Below are positions 1-9,095 of a stretch of DNA of 64,000 nt, piece after piece (the first letter of the stretch is position 1; each line of letters starts with the position of its first letter). This stretch comes from Rhodococcus sp. OK302 (GTDB lineage: Bacteria; Actinomycetota; Actinomycetes; Mycobacteriales; Mycobacteriaceae). Position numbers and translations under genes: made by a program. The notes below the pieces were generated by a model. It was given only the letters and a program-made list of their open reading frames with translations, did no database searches and was not told where the DNA came from. The stretch is taken from positions 2,640,501-2,704,500 of the forward strand of contig NZ_NPJZ01000001.1 of NCBI RefSeq assembly GCF_002245895.1, read 5' to 3'.

Positions 1-921
1 TTGGTCACAGTGGAATTGGCTTCCGGGGCGCTGGCGCGTGTCCAAGCCGACAGGATTTCGGGCGCCGACGGCGGAGCGGTTTTCCTGGTGGAACCGCTTG
101 CGCGCGAGCGTAGGCCTATCCGGCGGACGCAGGAACGGGCGCCGTCTCCCGGTGAAAGGGTGCGCCGAGATCTGTTGCGTGCGCGCGGGTCGTCGGCGGC
201 AGTTGCGATCTCGGGCGAGGCAGGTTCCGGCCGCACCTGCGCCGCTGCCGACGTAGCCGGAAATATCGACGTGAGATGGCTCGATGCCACGAGCGCCGCA
301 ATCGAGGGGCGTGAACAATGGATCAGCAATCTGGTGCAGGCTACGCGTCGGCGCACCGGCGTCGTGGTAATCGAACAGGTTCAGTTGTTGCCGGATTCAG
401 TGGTGCCCTTGGTTGCCGAACTGATCGATTCGAGCGTCGACGGTCTTCGGATCTTGTTGACCAGTGGGCCTGTGCCTGAACTGCCGCCGACAACATCAGC
501 CCTGATGTCGCGTTGTGCCTTCAGGATAGGCATTGCGCCACTGCGTGACCGACGATCCGAGGTGCCGGATCTCGCCCAGGCGATGCTCGACGGAATCCAG
601 CCGGATCTACGACTTACGGCCAGTGCCGTCGAAGCGCTGTCGGCAGCCGATTGGCCGGGCAACCTCGCCGAATTGCGAGTAGTGCTGACGCGCGCCGCGG
701 AGGAACGCTCGAGCAATCGCATCGACGTGGCCGACCTGCCGGAGGAATATCGCACGACAGCCAAAGTTTCCCGATTGGCGGGCCGTGAGAAGGCGGAGCG
801 GCAAGCGATCATCGGGGCACTGAAAGACTGTGGCGGCAACAAGGTTCACGCCTCGGCGCAACTCGGTATCAGTCGCAGCACGCTGTATACGCGCATGCGG
901 GCGCTGGATATCACCACCTAG
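1..921 (+). CDS. AcoR-like Fis-family transcriptional regulator (C-terminal part, 5' truncated by window)
   Basis: The reading frame is open at the first base and probably continues upstream. The TTG at base 1 is not a convincing start. About 306 residues are visible. A degenerate AAA+ segment follows residue 65: a Walker A-like GEAGSGRT, then VVVIEQ in place of a Walker B with acidic residues. The GAFTGA loop that contacts sigma-54 is absent. A Fis-type helix-turn-helix closes the protein (GNKVHASAQLGISRSTLYTR). This is the architecture of actinobacterial acetoin/alcohol-responsive activators, which work without sigma-54. The gene lies 107 bp upstream of, and codirectional with, an aldehyde dehydrogenase and an alcohol dehydrogenase, so it probably activates them. 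The sensory N-terminal region, usually GAF, is outside the window. Confidence 0.8.
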   Translation: MVTVELASGALARVQADRISGADGGAVFLVEPLARERRPIRRTQERAPSPGERVRRDLLRARGSSAAVAISGEAGSGRTCAAADVAGNIDVRWLDATSAAIEGREQWISNLVQATRRRTGVVVIEQVQLLPDSVVPLVAELIDSSVDGLRILLTSGPVPELPPTTSALMSRCAFRIGIAPLRDRRSEVPDLAQAMLDGIQPDLRLTASAVEALSAADWPGNLAELRVVLTRAAEERSSNRIDVADLPEEYRTTAKVSRLAGREKAERQAIIGALKDCGGNKVHASAQLGISRSTLYTRMRALDITT

Positions 922-1028
922 TTCGGTGTGCACAGTGTGTGTACAAACTTCGGACAGTTAGGGCCCTCGGAACCGAGGAAGTATGGCGTGCATCACATTT
1001 GCACGTGACTACTTCAGAGGAGTTTTCG
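922..1028 (+). promoter_or_regulatory. Regulator-to-aldehyde dehydrogenase intergenic region with palindromes
   Basis: Three short palindromic elements are visible. TGTGCACA (927-934) and TGTGTACA (938-945) lie side by side. CCTCGG-aa-CCGAGG is at 965-978. CGTGCA (987-992) is inverted relative to TGCACG (1000-1005). The TGT/ACA pair is a plausible activator site for the Fis-type regulator upstream. A ribosome binding site AGAGGAG (1016-1022) precedes the ATG at 1029. The operator assignment is inference. Confidence 0.4.
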
Positions 1029-2528
1029 ATGACGGCTGTAGCCGAACACACCATCAGCCCCGCGGTTCAGGGTTTCCTGAACGGACCGAAGAAGCTCTAC
1101 ATCAACGGCGAATTTGTCGACGCAGCAACAGGAAAGACCTTCGCAACCTACAATCCGGCCGACGGTCAGAAGCTCGCCGAGGTCGCTCACGGGCAGGCCG
1201 AGGACATCGACCTGGCAGTGCGTGCCGCGCGCACAGCTTTCGAGGACGGGCCCTGGTCGCGAATGAAGGCAAACGAGCGTGAGCGGATGATCTGGCGCGT
1301 CGGTGACATCCTCGGCGCCCGCGCCGAGGAATTCGGCCAACTCGAGGCGCTGGACAACGGAAAGTCCGTCGCGATTGCGACCGCCGTCGATGTTGCTTGG
1401 GCTGCAGACGTTTTCCGCTACTACGCGGGTTGGGCAACCAAGATCGAGGGCAGCACGGTCAACGTGTCCATGCCGTTCTCGCCTGGTGGAGAGTTTCACG
1501 CCTACACGCTGCGTGAGGCGATCGGCGTGTGCGGATTGATCGTGCCGTGGAACTTCCCCCTCCTGATGTCCTCGTGGAAGCTTGCACCCGCACTCGCGGC
1601 CGGTAACACCGTCATCCTCAAGCCTGCCGAGCAGACACCTTTGACCGCACTGCTTTTGGCCGAGGTTTTCGAGGAGGCAGGCTTCCCGCCGGGCGTCGTC
1701 AATATCGTTCCTGGTTTCGGTGACGCCGGCGCAGCCCTGTCCGGTCACGACGATGTCGACAAAGTCGCATTCACGGGTTCGACCGAGGTGGGCAAGAAGA
1801 TCGTCGACGCGGCCAAGGGCAATCTCAAGAAGGTGACTCTCGAGCTCGGAGGCAAGAGCCCCAACATCGTGTTCGCCGACGCAGATTTTGATGCGGCGGT
1901 AGAGGGTTCGCTCAATGCGTGGCTGTTCAACCACGGTCAGTGCTGTGTTGCCGGTACTCGTCTGTACGTCGAAGATTCGATTTTCGAGAAGTTCACCGAA
2001 GCTGTCGCTCACGCTGCGAGCCAGGTAAAGATCGGACCGGGCCTCGATCCCACCACCCAACTCGGACCACTGGTTTCGCAGGAACAGTTCGACAAGGTCA
2101 CAGGCTACCTCCGCGAGGGAATCGCCGATGGCGCCCGCGCGCTCACCGGTGGCAAGCGCTGGGGCGATCAGGGCTACTTCGTGGAGCCCACCGTCTTCGT
2201 CGACGTCAAGCCGGAGTTCTCGATTGTCCAGGAGGAGATTTTCGGACCAGTTGTCGCGGCGCTTCCGTTCAACGCAGACGACGGACCGATCAGTGCCGCA
2301 AACGATTCCATCTACGGCCTGGCCGCCGGCATCTGGACCCGCGATATCTCCAAGGCCCACCGCACTGCAAAGCGTCTGAAGGCCGGCTCGGTGTGGATCA
2401 ACCAGTACAACGGATTCGACACCGCAATGCCGTTCGGTGGATACAAACAGTCTGGTTGGGGCCGAGAACTCGGCGCTTCCGCCATCGACCTCTACACCCA
2501 GACCAAGGCCGTCAACATCGCTCTCTGA
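1029..2528 (+). CDS. NAD(P)-dependent aldehyde dehydrogenase
   Basis: A 499-residue aldehyde dehydrogenase that oxidises an aldehyde to the carboxylic acid. The ATG at 1029 is chosen because AGAGGAG lies 6 nt upstream and the usual N-terminus (KLYINGEFVDAATGKT) follows. The longer open frame from 939 has no ribosome binding site. Visible motifs are the cofactor loop FTGSTEVGKK, the catalytic Glu in LELGGKSPN (about residue 272), the nucleophile in FNHGQCC (about residue 306), and the C-terminal MPFGGYKQSGWGRE. Length is normal for the family. An alcohol dehydrogenase follows after 29 bp, so the pair probably converts an alcohol through its aldehyde to the acid, under the regulator upstream. 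The natural substrate cannot be read from the sequence. Confidence 0.95.
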   Translation: MTAVAEHTISPAVQGFLNGPKKLYINGEFVDAATGKTFATYNPADGQKLAEVAHGQAEDIDLAVRAARTAFEDGPWSRMKANERERMIWRVGDILGARAEEFGQLEALDNGKSVAIATAVDVAWAADVFRYYAGWATKIEGSTVNVSMPFSPGGEFHAYTLREAIGVCGLIVPWNFPLLMSSWKLAPALAAGNTVILKPAEQTPLTALLLAEVFEEAGFPPGVVNIVPGFGDAGAALSGHDDVDKVAFTGSTEVGKKIVDAAKGNLKKVTLELGGKSPNIVFADADFDAAVEGSLNAWLFNHGQCCVAGTRLYVEDSIFEKFTEAVAHAASQVKIGPGLDPTTQLGPLVSQEQFDKVTGYLREGIADGARALTGGKRWGDQGYFVEPTVFVDVKPEFSIVQEEIFGPVVAALPFNADDGPISAANDSIYGLAAGIWTRDISKAHRTAKRLKAGSVWINQYNGFDTAMPFGGYKQSGWGRELGASAIDLYTQTKAVNIAL

Positions 2529-2557
2529 GACCGACCCGACTAGCAAGGAGATCACCA

Positions 2558-3670
2558 GTGAAGACTAAAGCTGCTGTACTGCTCGAGCCTGGAAAGCCTT
2601 TCGAGATCATGGAACTCGACCTCGATGGTCCGGGGGTCGGCGAGGTACTGATCAAGTACACCGCTGCCGGACTGTGCCATTCGGATCTGCATCTCACCGA
2701 CGGCGATCTCCCGCCGCGCTATCCCATCGTCGGCGGGCACGAAGGTTCGGGAATCATCGAAGAGGTCGGACCCGGTGTCACCAAGGTCAAGCCGGGCGAT
2801 CACGTCGTGTGTAGCTTCATTCCCAACTGCGGTACGTGCCGCTACTGCTCGACCGGTCGCCAGAATCTCTGTGACATGGGTGCCACAATCCTCGAAGGTT
2901 CGATGACGGATGGTTCCTTCCGGTTCCATGGCAACGGACTCGATTTCGGCGGAATGTGTATGCTCGGCACCTTCTCCGAGCGGGCAACGATCTCGCAGCA
3001 CTCGGTAGTGAAGATCGACGACTGGCTCCCGTTGGAGACGGCGGTAGTTGTCGGTTGTGGTGTTCCCTCCGGTTGGGGCACCGCCGTCAACGCCGGCAAC
3101 CTTCGCGCCGGGGACACGGCAGTGATCTACGGAATCGGTGGACTGGGTATCAATGCAGTCCAGGGTGCTGTGTCTGCGGGGTGCAAGTACGTCGTGGTAG
3201 TCGATCCGATCGAGCTCAAGCGTGAGACCGCTCTGAAATTCGGTGCCACACATGCCTTTGCCGATGCCGAGAGTGCGGCCGTCAAGGTCAACGAATTGAC
3301 CTGGGGTCAGGGCGCCGACGCAGCACTGATTCTGGTTGGAACCGTCGACGAGGATGTTGTCAGCGCCGCAACGGCAGTGATCGGCAAGGGCGGCACCGTG
3401 GTTATTACCGGATTGGCAGCTCCGGACAAGCTCACCGTTCACGTATCGGGTACCGATCTGACGCTCAATCAGAAGACGATCAAGGGCAGCTTGTTCGGAT
3501 CCATGAATCCGCAGTACGACATCGTACGACTGCTCCGTCTGTACGATGCCGGCCAACTCAAGCTCGACGAGCTCATCACCAAGACCTACAGCCTCGAAGA
3601 GGTCAATGAGGGATACCAGGATCTGCGCGACGGAAAGAACATCCGCGGCGTGATCATTCACGACAAGTAG
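2558..3670 (+). CDS. Zinc-dependent alcohol dehydrogenase, NDMA-dependent (Rxyl_3153-like) type
   Basis: A medium-chain dehydrogenase/reductase of 370 residues. The GTG start at 2558 is preceded by AAGGAG (2545-2550). Catalytic zinc motifs are GLCHSDLH and GGHEGSG. The structural zinc loop is CGTCRYCSTGRQNLC. The nucleotide-binding fold is seen as IYGIGGLGINAVQGA. The sequence resembles the mycobacterial and rhodococcal alcohol dehydrogenases that use a tightly bound nicotinamide and are assayed with N,N-dimethyl-4-nitrosoaniline. That subclass assignment comes from recalled family resemblance. It lies 29 bp after the aldehyde dehydrogenase and is almost certainly cotranscribed with it. Transcription ends at the inverted repeat just downstream. 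Confidence 0.9.
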   Translation: MKTKAAVLLEPGKPFEIMELDLDGPGVGEVLIKYTAAGLCHSDLHLTDGDLPPRYPIVGGHEGSGIIEEVGPGVTKVKPGDHVVCSFIPNCGTCRYCSTGRQNLCDMGATILEGSMTDGSFRFHGNGLDFGGMCMLGTFSERATISQHSVVKIDDWLPLETAVVVGCGVPSGWGTAVNAGNLRAGDTAVIYGIGGLGINAVQGAVSAGCKYVVVVDPIELKRETALKFGATHAFADAESAAVKVNELTWGQGADAALILVGTVDEDVVSAATAVIGKGGTVVITGLAAPDKLTVHVSGTDLTLNQKTIKGSLFGSMNPQYDIVRLLRLYDAGQLKLDELITKTYSLEEVNEGYQDLRDGKNIRGVIIHDK

Positions 3671-3680
3671 CGAGACCTGC

Positions 3681-3722
3681 TGTGCGCCTTTATTGACCGC
3701 CCGAGGTCAATAAAGGCGCACA
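3681..3722. terminator. Bidirectional hairpin between convergent genes
   Basis: A perfect 18-bp inverted repeat (left arm 3681-3698, loop GCCCGA, right arm 3705-3722) sits between the convergent alcohol dehydrogenase and the peptidase-like gene. The AT-rich central arm gives no clear run of U on either strand. The position and strength of the stem support a two-way terminator. Confidence 0.75.
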
Positions 3723-3726
3723 GTGG

Positions 3727-5235
3727 TTACTTCTTGGCCCTCGACAAGACCTGCATCATCTGCAGCAATGTCGAGAACTTGGCAAATGCCGACCAACTGA
3801 CCACGGATCCGAACGCCGCCGAATCTGCTCCGTCGAATGCATCGAGCACGTCGCGGAAGCTCTGAATCTGCTTGGTCATCGCATCGACGTCGACATGCGT
3901 CGGTGCATCCGAATCGCGCAGTGCCAGAAGATACTGAGGTGCCGTCACCAAAGCGACGGTCGGAATCTTCCGCTCGAACAGCGGTTCACCTTCGCCGAAA
4001 TGAACAACCGGTGAAGGCGCCACGATCCGCCGGTCACCGGAACCGATGTCACGCCACAGCGGCGCAACGATATCGTGAACCTCGCGGCTGGTCGCGTACA
4101 GCACTTCAGGCTCCGGGGTGGCGTCCAACGCGTAAGTGCCGGCTGCAAAGTCCTCGGTATCGCCGAGTGCGCCGAGATGCTCAACTGCAATTCCGGCGAC
4201 CGCGCGAGCTTGACCCGCTCCGCCTTTCCACATCTCGGGGTGAGCTTCGAGCCAGGTAGACGTCGCCTGTCCGTGTTTCGACACCGCGGGGATACGTAGG
4301 TGGCCTGTGGTCAGAACAAAGACATACGACCGTCGATGGGGTTGTGCCACAGCATGACGCGCTAGTTCCAGTAATCCGAGATGGCCGTTTTCCTCGGCGC
4401 CGTTGGTGCCGTCGCTGTGCGTGATCACCAGAATTGTCTCGTGGGGCGAGGTGCCGGGCGAGACCGCCCACACCGTGTCCGTCGTCGTTCCGGGGTGCAG
4501 AGTCGCGTCGAGCACCAGCGTCGCTCTCTGGCCGGCGCGGGCAGCAGCTAGAACTTTCGAGGCTTCGTCACCGGCCACCCACACGGCCGGGATGTCATGG
4601 TAGGGCTCAGTGAACGGAAGGTACTGGCCCCGAGCATTGTCCGGTGCGATGTCACGCCACACCGCGATGACGCCGAGCACGCCGGCTTTACGGGCCTTGG
4701 CAAGTTTCGGACCCAACAGAGTTGCAGAAAGTACTGGGTTCCGGACCATTTCGTCGGTCGTGATCGGGCCCCATTCACTGACCAGAAACTTGCGCGGCAC
4801 GTCGATGTGGGGGACTTCGATGACTGCGATCGCGCCTTTGGCCCGCGACCATCGCGGACGCTTGGTGTTCAGGAGAACGAGTGGTGCACTGATGCCGGCA
4901 GGGCCGGTGATCCCTGAATACGGAAAGGCTGAGGAGACAACTACTGATCCGTCGGTCAAGTCGATTCGAAGTCCGTCGGCGCTGGTCGGCAGATCCCAGC
5001 GTTCGAAGGTTTGGGTGTCACGACGAACCTCGAGGTCCAGATCTTTCAGGTCGGCAGCGACTTCCTCGACGAGCATTCGGTGCGACTCGGTACCCGTTAG
5101 ACGAGGTCCCATCGCGTCCAGGTGGAGTTGAGCAATTCGAAGTCGATCTATGTCTATCGGCGATGGAGTCGGCAAGCGCGTGCCTTTCGGATTTCGTGGA
5201 GCTAACGAAGTTGTGACGTTGATACTCAATGGCAA
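3727..5235 (-). CDS. M28-like (PA-domain-containing) peptidase homologue, active site apparently degenerate
   Basis: A 502-residue protein that resembles M28 family metallo-aminopeptidases with a PA-like insert (about residues 120-240). No signal peptide is evident. The first zinc motif is recognisable as THSDGTNGAEENGHLGLLEL (H, D and E/E in place of the usual H-D...DD). The segment where M28 enzymes carry the catalytic EE pair reads FVLTTGHLRIP, with no acidic residue. The final histidine motif is also poorly conserved. The protein may therefore be inactive or act on an unusual substrate. It is convergent with the alcohol dehydrogenase and divergent from the MMPL gene (77 bp between starts). 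Confidence 0.6.
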   Translation of the reverse strand: MPLSINVTTSLAPRNPKGTRLPTPSPIDIDRLRIAQLHLDAMGPRLTGTESHRMLVEEVAADLKDLDLEVRRDTQTFERWDLPTSADGLRIDLTDGSVVVSSAFPYSGITGPAGISAPLVLLNTKRPRWSRAKGAIAVIEVPHIDVPRKFLVSEWGPITTDEMVRNPVLSATLLGPKLAKARKAGVLGVIAVWRDIAPDNARGQYLPFTEPYHDIPAVWVAGDEASKVLAAARAGQRATLVLDATLHPGTTTDTVWAVSPGTSPHETILVITHSDGTNGAEENGHLGLLELARHAVAQPHRRSYVFVLTTGHLRIPAVSKHGQATSTWLEAHPEMWKGGAGQARAVAGIAVEHLGALGDTEDFAAGTYALDATPEPEVLYATSREVHDIVAPLWRDIGSGDRRIVAPSPVVHFGEGEPLFERKIPTVALVTAPQYLLALRDSDAPTHVDVDAMTKQIQSFRDVLDAFDGADSAAFGSVVSWSAFAKFSTLLQMMQVLSRAKK

Positions 5236-5312
5236 TAGTAGTGATGTGGCAACGCGGTACGTTGTTCTCCAATGTGAGTTTTGCCGGTTTTGAATAGTAG
5301 GGAGCGTCCTCA

Positions 5313-7547
5313 GTGGCTACGTACCTGTACAGGTTGGGCAAGTTCTCTTTCCGCCACAAGTATTTGGTGGTGGCCGCCTGGATTCTCGTGATCGCAGTCA
5401 TCGGCGGCACCGTAGCGGCAACACAGCCGACGTTCTCGAAGGAATTCAATCTCCCGGGCACAGATTCGCAGCGTGCGACCGGGTTGATGAACGAGAACTT
5501 CGCGGCCGCCTCGAAGCAACAAAGCCAGGCCACCACCAGCATTCTTGTGGCCGCCGACGACGGACTCGCAGCTCACAGCGAACAGATCGACAAGCTTGTC
5601 GCACAGGCGAAGACGCTCCCGGACGTCGTCAATCCCGAATTAGTTGTCAACCCGGTTACCGTTGCCGCGGCCGATCCGTCGGTTGCTTCCTTCGTTCTCG
5701 GCGACAACGGCCACGTCGGACTTATTCAGCTGAAACAGTCGATCAAGATCGAGGATCAGACGCAGGCGAATAAGACCGCATTTCTGGCTCTCCTGGAAGA
5801 ATTCCGAACTGGTGGACTGCAGGTGGAAGGCACCGGCTCGATGATGCAGGTGCAGGCGGCCGGCGGGCTTTCCGAAATGCTCGGGTTTGCCGTGGCTTTC
5901 ATCGTCATGATCATTGCCTTCGGCGCACTTATTGCGGCATTCATTCCGTTGGTAACCGCCATCGTCGGGATTTCGTTGGCGATCTTGACTGTCACACTCG
6001 GGGCTGGTGTATTCGACATCAATCAGGGTGTTATCGCGATCGTGTCGATGATCGGCATTGCGGTGTCGATCGACTATGCGTTGTTCATCGTCTCGCGATA
6101 TCGAAGTGAACTCAACCTCGGAGGCAGTCGAGAAGCAGCGGTGGGCCGAGCCGTGGGCACGGCGGGTACGTCGGTTGTTTTTGCCGGTTTGACAGTGGTG
6201 ATTGCGATGGCCGCACTGACCGTGGTCGGCGTTCCGCTGATCACTCAGATGGGGTTGTCGGCAGCAGTGGCCGTCATTATCGCCGTGCTCGGTGCAATCA
6301 CTCTGATTCCGGCGATCCTCGCAATCTTCGGCCGTATTGCCTTCTCGCCGCGGATACCTGGTGTTCGCCACGGCGACGAACCCGCTTCGTTGGAATCGAA
6401 CGGGCACCGGTGGGTGAAGTTCGTGACCAAGTATCCGTGGCCGATTGCGCTGATCTCCCTGCTGATCTTGGTAATCGCAGCGCTTCCCATGACCAAGATG
6501 GAACTCGGACTGTCCTTTACTCAGGACGAAGAGCGACCGGCACTGTCACTGCTGCAACGAGGCTTCGGTGAAGGCGTAAACGGTCAGTTGTTCGTTGTCC
6601 TCCATGCGCCGGCCGGAACCGACATCGCTCCGATCGCCGACGAGACCGTCACACATATCAAGGGACTGGCAAACGTGGCGACGCCCGATGTCCTGATGTG
6701 GCAGGGCAATGGAACCAATCCGAGTAATCCGAATGTCGGCGCCAATTCGGCGTTGATAGCTGTCACTCCGAAGATGTCCCCGAGTGGGCCCGAAACACAT
6801 GAATTGATGAACCAGATCCGTGACTATCAGTCGACGGTGTCGGCGAGTGGAGCGGAACTCGGTGTTGCGGGTCAAACGGCAATCGTGGCTGATATGTCGT
6901 CGAAACTCAGTTCCGCGCTGGTGCCCTACCTGATTGTTGTTGTCGGTCTTGCCTTCATCGTTCTGATGCTTGTCTTCCGCTCGCTACTGGTACCGCTGAC
7001 CGCAACCCTGGGTTTCCTGTTCTCCATCTGCGCTACCTTCGGCGCAACGGTGGCGATCTTCCAGGAGGGCGCGTTCGGGCTTATCCAGAACACCGCGCCG
7101 ATCATCTCGTTCCTACCGATCTTCATGATCGGCGTGGTGTTCGGTTTGGCGATGGACTACCAGGTATTCCTGGTGACCCGAATGCGCGAAGAGTATGTGC
7201 ACGGGCACTCGGCCAAGGAAGCCATCATCTCGGGTTACACCCATGGCGCACGAGTTGTCGCGTCGGCGGCGATCATCATGATCTCGGTGTTCGGCGCGTT
7301 CATGTTGTCTTCCGAAACCGCCAGCAAGATGATGGGCTTCGGACTTGCCGCGGCAGTCTTCTTCGACGCCTTTATTATTCGTATGATCGTCATTCCCGCG
7401 GTCATGTCGATACTCGGCGATTCTGCGTGGAAACTGCCGGCGTGGCTCGACAAGATCCTGCCCAACGTCGATATCGAGGGCGAAGCAATTCGTTTGATTC
7501 CGATCGAGGAGGATCCGGACGAGGATCTGGTACCTGTCCGAGTGTAG
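5313..7547 (+). CDS. MMPL/RND family transporter
   Basis: A 744-residue inner-membrane protein of the MMPL branch of the RND superfamily, which exports lipids or hydrophobic compounds using the proton gradient in Corynebacteriales. The GTG start at 5313 has AGGGAG upstream (5299-5304). A first transmembrane helix near residue 20 is followed by an extracellular porter domain, then a helix bundle from about residue 190. The pattern repeats in the second half (from about 375). Asp-Tyr pairs expected for proton relay are present in both halves (GIAVSIDYALFIVSRYR and GLAMDYQVFLVTRMR). It is shorter than MmpL3 and lacks a long cytoplasmic tail. Cargo is unknown, and no lipid biosynthetic gene adjoins it. 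Confidence 0.9.
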   Translation: MATYLYRLGKFSFRHKYLVVAAWILVIAVIGGTVAATQPTFSKEFNLPGTDSQRATGLMNENFAAASKQQSQATTSILVAADDGLAAHSEQIDKLVAQAKTLPDVVNPELVVNPVTVAAADPSVASFVLGDNGHVGLIQLKQSIKIEDQTQANKTAFLALLEEFRTGGLQVEGTGSMMQVQAAGGLSEMLGFAVAFIVMIIAFGALIAAFIPLVTAIVGISLAILTVTLGAGVFDINQGVIAIVSMIGIAVSIDYALFIVSRYRSELNLGGSREAAVGRAVGTAGTSVVFAGLTVVIAMAALTVVGVPLITQMGLSAAVAVIIAVLGAITLIPAILAIFGRIAFSPRIPGVRHGDEPASLESNGHRWVKFVTKYPWPIALISLLILVIAALPMTKMELGLSFTQDEERPALSLLQRGFGEGVNGQLFVVLHAPAGTDIAPIADETVTHIKGLANVATPDVLMWQGNGTNPSNPNVGANSALIAVTPKMSPSGPETHELMNQIRDYQSTVSASGAELGVAGQTAIVADMSSKLSSALVPYLIVVVGLAFIVLMLVFRSLLVPLTATLGFLFSICATFGATVAIFQEGAFGLIQNTAPIISFLPIFMIGVVFGLAMDYQVFLVTRMREEYVHGHSAKEAIISGYTHGARVVASAAIIMISVFGAFMLSSETASKMMGFGLAAAVFFDAFIIRMIVIPAVMSILGDSAWKLPAWLDKILPNVDIEGEAIRLIPIEEDPDEDLVPVRV

Positions 7548-7661
7548 TAACGCTCTCGTCAATAGAAACCATTCGGTCGGTAACGAAATGGGGTTTCGAC
7601 GCGACAGGTCCGGGGAGAGGCAACGCCCATTCGGCAAGCCTATGACGGACTGCGAGGGCTA

Positions 7662-9095
7662 GTGGCCGAGAAGAAATCCGGTTTCGATCGGACGGAGAAG
7701 TGGACCGTCGGCCTTACCGTCGTGTCATTGATGGCCGGCGGGATTGTCTTCGCCGGACTGGTCGATCGATGGAGTGGTTCGGAGTCAGACCTCGTCGCGT
7801 CGACCTCTGTCGGCACGACGTCCCAGGCTCAGGAGGAGTCACCCGATCCGAATTCGGAATACACCTACGTCACACCGACTGCGGTGTATCCGACGACCAT
7901 TCCGGGTTGTGAGAGCGTCGATGCCCTCGAAGAGGGTGGGATGTCCATGATCTCCTACATGTCGAACACCGCAGAGACGTACGACGATCCACGGTTTCCG
8001 TGGTTCTCCGAATCCAAGGCATCGGCGATGTCGGCGGCACTCGCGAGCGCACTTCCCGAGCATGTTCAGATGAAATTTGCCAGCCCGAGTGAGTCGCTCC
8101 AGTTCGGTCCGATCTCGGCGCCGTCGGATTCAGATGAATTGCCCGAGGGTATGTCAATCGAAAATATGGCATCCACCAGTGCGTCCACAACGCTGATCCG
8201 GGACGGAAAGCTCGGCCGCCTTGATGTCTGGCTCCAGCGGAGTTCGGCTCCGATCCCACCGTGCTATGCCGGATCCCTCGTCGAACGTCGCACCTTGGCC
8301 GACGGCTCCGTCGTCGACGGTCAGGACACGTGGAGTGAGACCAATGGTGTTCGGACTCTTTCTCGTTCGGCGATTCTCTACGGCTCGGACGGAACCTTGG
8401 TCCAAGCGAATGCAACAGATTCGGTTTACCAGGGTGGCTCCGGGGTTGAGATCAGTGGCAGCGTTCCGTTGACTGTCGATGAACTCATCGCTCTGGTCAG
8501 TCTTCCGCAACTTCGGACTACTGCACCCGTTCCGGTGGGTACTGCTCCATTGAAATCCGACTGTCAGGGATCCGCGATCGAACCGACAGGGCGGGAATTG
8601 GATCGCGGCACTGTAGACGAGCTTGGTAGAGCTCTCGAATCAGGATGGCGCGCTGCACCTCCGGGAATGCCGAGTCTCGAACCGGCACTCGGGGCACTGG
8701 TTCTGGCCGCGAGTGACAACAGCACCGCGTGCCAGGAGCTTGTTGCACGATCGGGCAGCAATGAGGCGACTCTGAGGATATCGATCAGCAGCGGACAACC
8801 ACTTCCCAAGGCGCCGAACAAGTATGACCCGTCGTACGACGGGCATCCGATTTCGTCGATCACCACCGCAGACGGTTCAGTGGTCGAACGCGACGAGCGC
8901 CACTACGCGGTCATGCCGATGGGGAATGGTGATGGCGCCAGTCAATCAACGAGTGAACAGAGTCGATACGTCACTCTGACTCGTCCAAGTGGGGCGCAGG
9001 TTTCGGTTTATTCGTCGGCATCGTCTCCGAATTCGCCGATGACCTTCGAGCAGTTGGAGTTTCTCGCGAACATCGACGGCCTGGAGATTCGATGA
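7662..9095 (+). CDS. Membrane-anchored exported protein of unknown function with two related halves
   Basis: A 477-residue protein with GTG start. One hydrophobic segment near residues 15-36 acts as signal-anchor, and the rest is predicted outside the membrane. I recognise no family. The exported part looks internally duplicated. The first half has DGSVVDGQDTW, then a strand-rich stretch, then PLTVDELIALVSLPQL. The second has DGSVVERDERHY and then PMTFEQLEFLANIDGL in the same order. Four exported cysteines (in IPGCES, IPPCYA, KSDCQG, TACQEL) could form disulfides. The stop overlaps the start of the next gene (ATGA), so the two exported proteins are translationally coupled and probably work together at the cell surface. 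Confidence 0.7.
   Translation: MAEKKSGFDRTEKWTVGLTVVSLMAGGIVFAGLVDRWSGSESDLVASTSVGTTSQAQEESPDPNSEYTYVTPTAVYPTTIPGCESVDALEEGGMSMISYMSNTAETYDDPRFPWFSESKASAMSAALASALPEHVQMKFASPSESLQFGPISAPSDSDELPEGMSIENMASTSASTTLIRDGKLGRLDVWLQRSSAPIPPCYAGSLVERRTLADGSVVDGQDTWSETNGVRTLSRSAILYGSDGTLVQANATDSVYQGGSGVEISGSVPLTVDELIALVSLPQLRTTAPVPVGTAPLKSDCQGSAIEPTGRELDRGTVDELGRALESGWRAAPPGMPSLEPALGALVLAASDNSTACQELVARSGSNEATLRISISSGQPLPKAPNKYDPSYDGHPISSITTADGSVVERDERHYAVMPMGNGDGASQSTSEQSRYVTLTRPSGAQVSVYSSASSPNSPMTFEQLEFLANIDGLEIR

Noticed and set aside
939..1028. N-terminal extension of the aldehyde dehydrogenase
   Set aside because: It has no start with a ribosome binding site and runs through the palindromes of the promoter region. 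The family N-terminus begins at 1029.
1014..2555. 513-codon minus-strand open frame opposite the aldehyde dehydrogenase
   Set aside because: It is antisense to a well-conserved enzyme and has no family resemblance. It is a common artefact in GC-rich DNA.
1919..2557. Upstream extension of the alcohol dehydrogenase frame
   Set aside because: It overlaps the aldehyde dehydrogenase out of frame. The GTG at 2558 has a good ribosome binding site and starts the conserved protein.
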